This document shows positions 7,062 to 12,669 of a DNA stretch of 12,669 nucleotides, piece after piece; within the stretch, counting starts at the first letter, position 1; each line of letters opens with the position of its first letter. The DNA comes from Owenweeksia sp. TMED14 (GTDB taxonomy: Bacteria; Bacteroidota; Bacteroidia; Flavobacteriales; Schleiferiaceae), in the NCBI GenBank assembly GCA_002167805.1, contig NHBT01000011.1, positions 23,340-36,008 on the forward strand. The letters run 5' to 3'. The notes beneath the pieces are model-generated. The model had not been told where the DNA came from, searched no databases, and saw nothing but the letters and a program-made list of their open reading frames with translations. Both the position numbers and the translations under genes were made by a program.

Positions 7062-8069
7062 TCAACCTTTCTTATTTTCAATAAACCATTTTGAATTTTT
7101 CAAATCAATATTTCCTCCGGATAGTATAATTCCAGTTTTTTTCCCTTTAAAATCATCTTTGTTTTTTTGAACAGCAGAGAATGGCGGAGAGCAATTACTT
7201 TCGATCATGATTTTAAGTCTCTCTATCAATTTAATTTGTCCGTTTATTATTTCTGAATCTGAAACTAAATAGATAGAATGAATTAAATCTTGGATAAGAG
7301 GAAAATTCACATCACCTAATTCAGTTCTTAATCCATCAGCTAAGGTTACAGGATTTTCATTACGTTCAATTTTACCAGATTTGAGACTTCGGTAGGCGTC
7401 ATCTGCTCCTGTAGGTTCAGCCCCAAAAACTTTTGTTGAGGTGCCATGAAGTTTGTTCCAGATGGCAACTGAAAAACAAGAGCCCGCGGCCAGGCCACCA
7501 CCACCTATTGGCACACCGATAAAGTCTAAGTTGATATTATGACTTTTACAATATTTAAGCAATTCCCATGCTGCTGAACCTTGACCTAAAATTACGGATG
7601 GTTGGTTACTTGGATGTATTTCTGTAAACCCAAGTTTTGAAATTATTTTTTTGACAGAACTTATCCTTGATGCAATATTTGATTCACACTCATGGATTTT
7701 TGCTCCAGCTGCTCGAATGGCTTTTTTTTTAAATTCAGAAGCATTTTCTGGCATTACGATGATACAAGGGATTTTATGTTTTTTTGCTGCCCAAGCCAAT
7801 GCTTGTCCATGATTTCCTGAAGAATGGGCAATTAGGCCTTTTGTAATTCCCCTGTTTTTCACTAACTCAAATATCGCATTACTTACACCTCTCATTTTAA
7901 ATGCTCCGGATTTTTGAAAATTTTCACATTTAAAATAAAGGGAAGAACCTACTTCGGTGTTAATTGAATTTGAGGTTAATACCGGGGTTTTATGAAGAAA
8001 TTTAGATATTTCATTATAACGATTATCTAATATTTGGGCTTTTTTGAAAGAAGTAAAATACGAATGCAT
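7062..8069 (-). CDS. Serine/threonine dehydratase - serine racemase family PLP enzyme
   Basis: This fold-type II PLP enzyme of 335 residues is the size of catabolic threonine dehydratase or serine racemase and lacks the C-terminal regulatory domain of biosynthetic IlvA. Visible motifs are the PLP-binding lysine K58 in SGAFKMRG, SSGNHGQA (83-90) with the re-protonating serine S84, the phosphate-binding GGGGLAAG loop (189-196), GAEPTGADD (217-224) resembling the divalent-metal site of serine racemase (E218, A222, D224), and SGGN (317-320). Likely substrates are L-threonine, L-serine or threo-3-hydroxyaspartate; sequence reading alone cannot choose. Its enamine products are substrates for the nearby RidA-family protein. 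It is a separate unit ending in a strong hairpin, and its ATG lies 4 bases from a TATCTTTA box. The family is secure, the substrate is open. Confidence 0.88.
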   Translation of the reverse strand: MHSYFTSFKKAQILDNRYNEISKFLHKTPVLTSNSINTEVGSSLYFKCENFQKSGAFKMRGVSNAIFELVKNRGITKGLIAHSSGNHGQALAWAAKKHKIPCIIVMPENASEFKKKAIRAAGAKIHECESNIASRISSVKKIISKLGFTEIHPSNQPSVILGQGSAAWELLKYCKSHNINLDFIGVPIGGGGLAAGSCFSVAIWNKLHGTSTKVFGAEPTGADDAYRSLKSGKIERNENPVTLADGLRTELGDVNFPLIQDLIHSIYLVSDSEIINGQIKLIERLKIMIESNCSPPFSAVQKNKDDFKGKKTGIILSGGNIDLKNSKWFIENKKG

Positions 8070-8073
8070 AAGC

Positions 8074-8081
8074 TAAAGATA
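8074..8081 (-). promoter_or_regulatory. Candidate -7 box of the dehydratase gene
   Basis: TATCTTTA on the minus strand matches TAnnTTTG at five of six fixed positions and ends 4 bases before the ATG. Transcription would begin essentially at the start codon. No clear TTG -33 element is seen at 17-23 bases upstream. Confidence 0.4.
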
Positions 8082-8119
8082 TTATTAAAATATTTCTGTA
8101 AGGGGCCGACCGCTACACG

Positions 8120-8127
8120 TATCTTTG
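8120..8127 (+). promoter_or_regulatory. Candidate -7 box of the flippase-dut operon
   Basis: TATCTTTG is an exact match to TAnnTTTG and ends 4 bases before the flippase ATG, which suggests a leaderless or nearly leaderless mRNA. A TTTCTG lies 21 bases upstream in place of a TTG -33 element. The intervening stretch AGGGGCCGACCGC (8101-8113) is much more G+C-rich than its surroundings and could be a regulator site shared with the divergent dehydratase gene. Confidence 0.5.
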
Positions 8128-8131
8128 AGAT

Positions 8132-9541
8132 ATGGCAGGCCTAAAGAGTTTATTTGGAGATACCGCTTTATATGGGCTTAGTAGTATTGTAGCTCGTTTA
8201 TTGAATTTTGCTTTAACACCTCTGCTTACGATGGTTTTGTCTAAAAGTGAATATGGAGTAAATTCTCTTTTATATGTTTCCATAGCCTTTTTGATGGTCA
8301 TTTTAACATATGGATTTGAAACAGCATATTTTAGATTCAGTCAAAAAAAAGGTTTTGAGGAATTTAGGGTTTATTCGACAGCAATGTGGTCATTAATTAT
8401 TAGCACTGTCGTTTTTTTAATCGTTTTATGGATTTGCTACGTTCCAATTTCTCAGTTATTGCATCTTTCTGATAGACCTTATTTGATTCTTTGGATGGGA
8501 TGGATCGTTGCTATGGATGCGGTATGCGCAGTTCCTTTTGCTCGTTTAAGGGCTCAAAGAAAGGCAAGGCGGTTTATTATTATTAAGATTAGTCAAATCG
8601 GAATTAATTTTCTTTTGTGCTATGTAATTTTTCTTTTTTTGCCCAATGTGGGTTATAAATTACCGGAATGGAAAGTTGGATGGGTATTATTTTCAAATTT
8701 ATTAGCTAGTGCTTTTATGATGATTCTTTTGGCTCCAGAATTTTTTGCTATCAAGAAAATTTTTGATTTGAAAATTTGGAAAACAATGATTTTGTTTGGG
8801 TTCCCTTTGTTGCTTGCCGGACTTCCTGGAATCGCTAACGAAATGGCTGATAGGTTTTTTATTGAATACCTTATGCCAATATCCACATCTAAAGAAGATG
8901 TAGGAACATATTCTGCGATTTATAAGCTTTCGATCTTCTTGATTTTATTTAATCAAGCTTTTCGCTATGCAGCGGAACCATATTTCTTTAAAAAGTCAGA
9001 AAACACTAAAAATCAAATGGCGGTTGTCTTAAGATTATTTACTGGTATTTTGTGTATTGGTATGGTTGCTGTTCTTTCAGGTTTAGATGGCATTAAGTTT
9101 TTTATTGATTCAAAGTATTGGGATTCATTACCGTTATTATACATTTTACTTTTGGCAAACGTTTTTTTATCCATGAACACTCAAATTTCCATGTGGTATA
9201 AGCTGACAGATAAAACATATTTAGGTTTATATATTACAATGGTGGGATTAGTAATAACGGTTGTGGGCAATATATTTTTGATCCCAATTCTGGGAATAGA
9301 AGGGGCTGCTTGGACAACATTATTAAGTTATTTTGGAATGACAGTTCTTTCGATTTTACTGGGGCAATTTCATTATCAAGTGCCGTATGATTTTGGTAAG
9401 ATAATTTTGTATTTGGTATCGGGGATAATTTTGGGCTGGGTTGCATCAAAAAATATGGTGAACTACTTTTATTCTTTTGGCGCCCTGGTGTTAATGATAA
9501 TCATTGTAATATTTTCAGAGCGAAAGATTTTTCGTCAATAA
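8132..9541 (+). CDS. Polysaccharide biosynthesis / lipid-linked oligosaccharide flippase-like membrane protein
   Basis: This 469-residue protein consists almost wholly of hydrophobic segments, probably 12 to 14 transmembrane helices, and has the typical amphipathic start of the MATE/MurJ/Wzx (MVF) flippase superfamily: GDTALYGLSSIVARLLNFALTP, residues 9-30. Other family-like parts are the SKSEYGVNSLL loop (38-47), FRFSQKKG (67-74), LPGIANEMADRFFIEY (231-246) and FRYAAEPYFFKKS (277-289). Such proteins flip undecaprenyl- or lipid-linked glycans across the inner membrane. The cargo cannot be deduced: O-antigen or exopolysaccharide are both possible, while lipid II is less likely because the protein looks more Wzx-like than MurJ-like. 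It opens the plus-strand operon, 17 bases before dut. No glycosyltransferases lie beside it, which is unlike a classical O-antigen cluster. Confidence 0.82.
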   Translation: MAGLKSLFGDTALYGLSSIVARLLNFALTPLLTMVLSKSEYGVNSLLYVSIAFLMVILTYGFETAYFRFSQKKGFEEFRVYSTAMWSLIISTVVFLIVLWICYVPISQLLHLSDRPYLILWMGWIVAMDAVCAVPFARLRAQRKARRFIIIKISQIGINFLLCYVIFLFLPNVGYKLPEWKVGWVLFSNLLASAFMMILLAPEFFAIKKIFDLKIWKTMILFGFPLLLAGLPGIANEMADRFFIEYLMPISTSKEDVGTYSAIYKLSIFLILFNQAFRYAAEPYFFKKSENTKNQMAVVLRLFTGILCIGMVAVLSGLDGIKFFIDSKYWDSLPLLYILLLANVFLSMNTQISMWYKLTDKTYLGLYITMVGLVITVVGNIFLIPILGIEGAAWTTLLSYFGMTVLSILLGQFHYQVPYDFGKIILYLVSGIILGWVASKNMVNYFYSFGALVLMIIIVIFSERKIFRQ

Positions 9542-9558
9542 ATTAATAAAATAGTTTT

Positions 9559-9993
9559 ATGAAAATTAAAGTTATCAATAGCTCGTCGAATGACCTTCCA
9601 GAGTATGTTTCCGACGGTAGTGCGGGTATGGATTTACGTGCAAACCTGAGCGAAGAAATAAATATTCACCCGGGGCAAAGAAAATTAATATCAACAGGGC
9701 TGAAATTAGCTCTTCCAAAAGGATTTGAAGCTCAGGTTAGGCCCCGTTCAGGACTTGCTCTTAAGCATGGTTTAACTGTCTTAAACGCTCCGGGTACAAT
9801 TGACTCAGACTACAGAGGTGATATAGGTGTTATACTAATAAATCACGGCGATAAAATTTTTTGCGTAAAATCAGGTGACAGAATAGCACAATTATTGATT
9901 GCAAAATATGATCATGTAGAATGGCAGAAATCAGAAACTTTAGATGATACTCAGAGAGGTCAAGGGGGGTTTGGTCATAGTGGGAAAAAATAA
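9559..9993 (+). CDS. dut: dUTP diphosphatase (dUTPase)
   Basis: This enzyme hydrolyses dUTP to dUMP and pyrophosphate, keeping uracil out of DNA and supplying dUMP for thymidylate synthesis. At 144 residues it is the normal size of the homotrimeric form. All five family motifs are present: AGMDLRA (22-28), RPRSGLALKHG (61-71), NAPGTIDSDYRGD (76-88) with the catalytic aspartate and the uracil-contacting tyrosine, GDRIAQLLI (106-114), and the C-terminal lid RGQGGFGHSG (133-142). It begins 17 bases after the flippase gene and ends 15 bases before the nucleotidyltransferase gene, so it shares their operon. The leader is A/T-rich with no Shine-Dalgarno sequence. The identification is secure. Confidence 0.97.
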   Translation: MKIKVINSSSNDLPEYVSDGSAGMDLRANLSEEINIHPGQRKLISTGLKLALPKGFEAQVRPRSGLALKHGLTVLNAPGTIDSDYRGDIGVILINHGDKIFCVKSGDRIAQLLIAKYDHVEWQKSETLDDTQRGQGGFGHSGKK

Positions 9994-10008
9994 AAAATTA
10001 AATCAAAA

Positions 10009-11016
10009 ATGAATATCATTATTCCAATGGCAGGCAGAGGCTCCAGGCTCAGACCTCATACTTTACTGACTCCAAAGCCTTTACTTCCGATTGCGGGAAA
10101 GCCAATTGTAAAGAGACTCGTTGAAGATATATCTCAAACTGTAGTCCGAGAATTAGATCAGATTGCCTTTATTATTGGAGATTTTGGTTTGGAGGTTGAA
10201 GAAATGCTCCTTGGTGTCGCAAAAGAAGTTGGGGCAGAAGGTCTAATTCTACATCAAAATGAACCTCTAGGGACGGCTCATGCAATTTATTGTGCTAAAG
10301 AAATTTTGAGAGGGCCTATTGTGGTAGCATTTGCTGACACTTTATTTCGCGCAAAATTTGAGTTGGATTTAACCTCCGATGCAGTTATATGGGTCAGTAA
10401 AATAAAAAACCCGGAGGCTTTTGGTGTTGTGAAGCTTGATAGTCAGGGCGCAATTGAAGGATTTGTAGAGAAGCCAAAAAATTTTATAAGTGACCTAGCA
10501 ATTATTGGAATCTATTATTTTAAAGAGGGTAGAATACTTAAGAATGAGCTTGAATATATTTTAGAGAATAATATCAAAAAGGGCGGTGAATATCAAATCA
10601 CAGATGCGTTAGAAAACATGCAAAATAATGGCCTAAAACTAACAACAGGGAAAGTTGATTCTTGGATGGATTGCGGAAATAAAGAGGCTATGATAATGAC
10701 AAACACTAATGTTCTCGAGTTTGAAAAGGATATAGTTCAGTACGAGCCAGAAAATTTGATTTTACAGAATTCTAAAATAATAGAGCCTTGTTTCATAGCC
10801 TCAAATGTCACTATTATTAATTCGACGGTAGGTCCCAACGTGAGTATTTATGAAGACTGCAAAATCGATAATTGCCATATTGAAAATTCAATAATTAGAG
10901 AAAAAAGTACCTTAAAAAATCTCAATTTAGATTACTCTATGATCGGAATGAATGTCACAGCTGATTCGGAATATCGATCATTAGATTTGGGAGACTTTAG
11001 TCGTTTACAAGGCTAG
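10009..11016 (+). CDS. Sugar-phosphate nucleotidyltransferase (NDP-sugar pyrophosphorylase family)
   Basis: This 335-residue protein has an N-terminal nucleotidyltransferase domain (about 1-235): AGRGSRLRPHT (8-18) with TPKPLLPIAGKPIV (21-34), the NTP and magnesium site; GTAHAIYCA (88-96); a metal-site aspartate D110 in AFADTLF; VEKP (153-156); GGEYQITDAL (192-201); and DCGN (221-224). The last 90 residues contain hexapeptide-like repeats (for example SKIIEPCFIASNVTIINSTVGPNVSIYE, which I read in pieces over 255-282), suggesting a short left-handed beta helix. The family makes NDP-glucose, dTDP-glucose or GDP-mannose from sugar 1-phosphates. The exact sugar and nucleotide are not clear. Position 109 is alanine where many relatives have glycine (GD). 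It lies in an envelope operon, 2 bases before the next gene. Confidence 0.85.
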   Translation: MNIIIPMAGRGSRLRPHTLLTPKPLLPIAGKPIVKRLVEDISQTVVRELDQIAFIIGDFGLEVEEMLLGVAKEVGAEGLILHQNEPLGTAHAIYCAKEILRGPIVVAFADTLFRAKFELDLTSDAVIWVSKIKNPEAFGVVKLDSQGAIEGFVEKPKNFISDLAIIGIYYFKEGRILKNELEYILENNIKKGGEYQITDALENMQNNGLKLTTGKVDSWMDCGNKEAMIMTNTNVLEFEKDIVQYEPENLILQNSKIIEPCFIASNVTIINSTVGPNVSIYEDCKIDNCHIENSIIREKSTLKNLNLDYSMIGMNVTADSEYRSLDLGDFSRLQG

Positions 11017-11018
11017 TT

Positions 11019-12044
11019 ATGCTCTCGGTATTTAAGACAATATTATGTTGCGGTGTTTTTTTCTTTTTTGGAATACTCCGCTCACAAACTATTGGAGTTG
11101 ATTGTGATTCCTTGACTTTTGACTATCGTCTAGATAAAAAGTTTAATCGCTTCATTAATCGCGGCAAGTATTTTTTGATTAAAGATGATTTGAAATCGGC
11201 AGATAAGTTTTTGTCAAAAGCAAAACTTCGTGTTAAATCATCGCTGGGGACTGGGGTTGTAAATATTCCATCTTTATATTCCCTATATGGATTTAATCGA
11301 GGAATAGGTAAAAAAGAAGAATTACTATTTTATGGTAGGTTATTAGTTTGCTCGAAGTCAGCTGATTATCAAGTATTAGCGGACTGCATAAATATTTCAC
11401 TCGATTTAAATGATAATACTAACGCAATATATTTTTTAAAAAAAAGCGAAGAATTCTTCGGACGGAATTATCAGACGGCTTTAGCAATTCGTAATGTCTT
11501 TTTGAACCTCAACTTCAAGGATAGCTCTTTAACATATGTGAATGATTATATTTTAAAATCAGGTGATGTTATCAACGGCTCATTGCTTTATGTAAATACC
11601 TTGAATAGAATTGGACAGAATTATGAAGCTTATATTTTCCTCAAAAGGTTAGTGCTCTTATTTCCGGATGCTCTTCCCGTAAAAATAGCATTTATAGATG
11701 CCTCTCATGCCTTTGGCAAAGAAGACATAGCGGACTTTTATTTTAAAAGGCTAGTTATGAATTCAGATATTAAGATTGATATCAAATCAACATTAATCGT
11801 GAATGCGATGAATAGGCTCAGAGAATCAAAGGTTTCGGATAGCGGTTGGGAAATGGTATCAAAATGGGCCCAATGGAATATCCAGTCTAATCCAAATGAA
11901 GCAAGACCATATGTCATTGCGGCAGCGATTTTTTTAAAAACTGAACAAAAAGAGAAGTTTGAATTGTATTGTAAGCATGCAATTGAAAATGGGATGAAAG
12001 AAGATCAGCTTAGTAGAGAGATAAATACCCTATTGCAGTGGTAA
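11019..12044 (+). CDS. Exported helical-repeat (TPR-like) protein of unknown function
   Basis: I recognise no specific family. The 341-residue protein begins with a signal peptide (about 1-23, very hydrophobic GVFFFFGIL, then RSQ as likely cleavage region), so it should be exported to the periplasm or outer surface. The rest is a series of amphipathic helices resembling degenerate tetratricopeptide repeats, for example RGKYFLIKDDLKSADKFLSKAK (pieces over 48-69), NAIYFLKKSEEFF (about 136-148), and NEARPYVIAAAIFLKTEQ near the end. TPR-like proteins usually act as scaffolds. The ATG lies 2 bases after the stop of the nucleotidyltransferase gene, and the stop is 12 bases before the start of the DUF4292-like lipoprotein gene, so it is part of the envelope operon. 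Cys10 and Cys11 lie inside the hydrophobic core and are not a lipobox. Confidence 0.75.
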   Translation: MLSVFKTILCCGVFFFFGILRSQTIGVDCDSLTFDYRLDKKFNRFINRGKYFLIKDDLKSADKFLSKAKLRVKSSLGTGVVNIPSLYSLYGFNRGIGKKEELLFYGRLLVCSKSADYQVLADCINISLDLNDNTNAIYFLKKSEEFFGRNYQTALAIRNVFLNLNFKDSSLTYVNDYILKSGDVINGSLLYVNTLNRIGQNYEAYIFLKRLVLLFPDALPVKIAFIDASHAFGKEDIADFYFKRLVMNSDIKIDIKSTLIVNAMNRLRESKVSDSGWEMVSKWAQWNIQSNPNEARPYVIAAAIFLKTEQKEKFELYCKHAIENGMKEDQLSREINTLLQW

Positions 12045-12056
12045 ATTTGTATTGCC

Positions 12057-12669
12057 GTGAAAAACGTTAAGTCATTTTTTATTTCTGTGCTTTTCAGCTG
12101 TTCCCTATTTGGTTGCGGATTAATTGGTAAAATAGATAAATTAGAGACAATGGAGGAGCCTGCGCGAAGAAGAGTTATTGATGCACTTTCAGAATTAAAA
12201 GCGAATTCTGAAAACTCTGCGATAGTATATCCTTTTCAGCGCTTAAAGGGAAATGGAACGATAAGATTTGATCAAAAAAGCTACAAAGGGAAGCTAGACT
12301 TTAGACTCAGGAAAGATGAGTTTAAAAAACTTTGGCTAGATATTTCAGATCCATTAATGGGACTAAAGCTTGCTAGATTAATTATAACAAATGATAGTAT
12401 TCAAGGGTATGCAAATATTTTAAATAAATACATTGATGTGCCTTTTTCAAGATTAAACGAATTAGATATTCCCATAAATGTCCAAGATATTATAAATATT
12501 GTTTCTAGGGAAGTAATAGAATGGCCAGAAAATTTTATGATTGCGAATATGGACTTCACCAAAGAAAAATGGCTTTTAAATTTCCCATTTAAAAGAGACA
12601 AATATTCTGGAGAGCTTAGTTTGGAATTTAATTCTGACTATAAACACGAGTTATTGAGTCAAAAAATAT
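12057..12669 (+). CDS. DUF4292-like lipoprotein, N-terminal part (GTG start, cut by window edge)
   Basis: The first 204 residues are visible. The frame begins at GTG (12057): the only in-frame codons between it and the TAA of the previous gene are ATT, TGT, ATT and GCC, so GTG is the sole plausible start. The N-terminus has a lysine pair, a hydrophobic core and a lipobox LFGC with Cys20 as the probable lipidated residue. The mature part reads as a beta-rich domain with alternating charged strands: LKGNGTIRFDQKSYKGKLDFRL (in pieces over about 63-84), LWLDISDPLMGLKLARLIIT, and a WLLNFPFKR strand. This resembles DUF4292, a Bacteroidota family with a LolA/LolB-like fold. Processing would need LspA. 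A role in lipoprotein or glycan handling at the outer membrane is inference. Confidence 0.75.
   Translation, partial: MKNVKSFFISVLFSCSLFGCGLIGKIDKLETMEEPARRRVIDALSELKANSENSAIVYPFQRLKGNGTIRFDQKSYKGKLDFRLRKDEFKKLWLDISDPLMGLKLARLIITNDSIQGYANILNKYIDVPFSRLNELDIPINVQDIINIVSREVIEWPENFMIANMDFTKEKWLLNFPFKRDKYSGELSLEFNSDYKHELLSQKI

Noticed and set aside
8113..8301. Minus-strand open frame opposite the flippase start
   Set aside because: It would run through the divergent promoter region in the wrong register and has no protein-like signature; the flippase frame is well supported.
8653..9449. Two minus-strand open frames inside the flippase gene (8653-8886 and 9234-9449)
   Set aside because: They are reverse-complement shadows of transmembrane helices.
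12401..12601. Minus-strand open frame of 66 codons near the window end
   Set aside because: It is antisense to the GTG-started lipoprotein, which has a signal peptide and lipobox.
1..12669. A hidden defence, secretion or mobile system
   Set aside because: No nuclease, transposase, integrase, toxin-antitoxin pair, attachment site or abrupt compositional change was seen; all space is taken by housekeeping or envelope genes.

Overview
The window looks like chromosomal DNA of an A+T-rich member of the Bacteroidota, most likely a Flavobacteriales-type bacterium. This rests on four observations. The isoleucyl-tRNA synthetase is long and of the eukaryote-like class 2. The DksA-family protein has a degenerate zinc finger. 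The signal peptidase II carries an extra segment between its conserved blocks. Several start codons are preceded by Bacteroidota-type TAnnTTTG promoter boxes or A/T-rich leaders, with no clear Shine-Dalgarno sequence. No rRNA, tRNA, insertion sequence, prophage, CRISPR array or toxin-antitoxin pair was seen.

Left half, minus strand (read from about 6804 down to 1): ridA, ileS, a traR/dksA-family gene, lspA, a secreted M28 peptidase gene, and a gpsA gene cut by the window edge. The genes are tightly packed. Three junctions are 4-base overlaps (ridA/ileS and M28/gpsA as ATGA, dksA/lspA as GTGA) and one gap is 9 bases. The only larger internal gap is 92 bases, between ileS and the dksA-type gene. 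The run combines translation (IleRS), stringent-response-type transcription control (DksA family), lipoprotein maturation (LspA), peptide breakdown in the envelope (M28) and phospholipid precursor supply (GpsA).

Middle: a 257-base intergenic region (6805-7061) holds a likely ridA promoter, a 7-base inverted repeat, two further small inverted repeats and a strong terminator hairpin. Then comes a minus-strand fold-type II PLP enzyme of the serine/threonine dehydratase-serine racemase family. Such dehydratases release reactive enamines that RidA hydrolyses, and threonine-derived 2-oxobutyrate leads to isoleucine, the substrate of IleRS. These three neighbours therefore make metabolic sense together.

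Right half, plus strand (8132 to the window end): a polytopic polysaccharide flippase-like protein, dUTPase (dut), a sugar-nucleotide pyrophosphorylase-like protein, a secreted helical-repeat protein of unknown function, and a GTG-started lipoprotein resembling DUF4292, cut by the window edge. Gaps are 2 to 17 bases, so this is probably one operon. Apart from dut it is directed at cell-envelope construction. It is divergent from the dehydratase gene across a 62-base region with a promoter-like box for each direction, each ending 4 bases from its start codon.

The window is mostly housekeeping and I do not see a new multi-gene system. The most interesting points are the swapped HIGH signature (G-I-H-H) of IleRS, which is linked to mupirocin hyper-resistance; the dehydratase-RidA-IleRS neighbourhood; and promoter boxes placed so close to start codons that leaderless mRNAs are likely.
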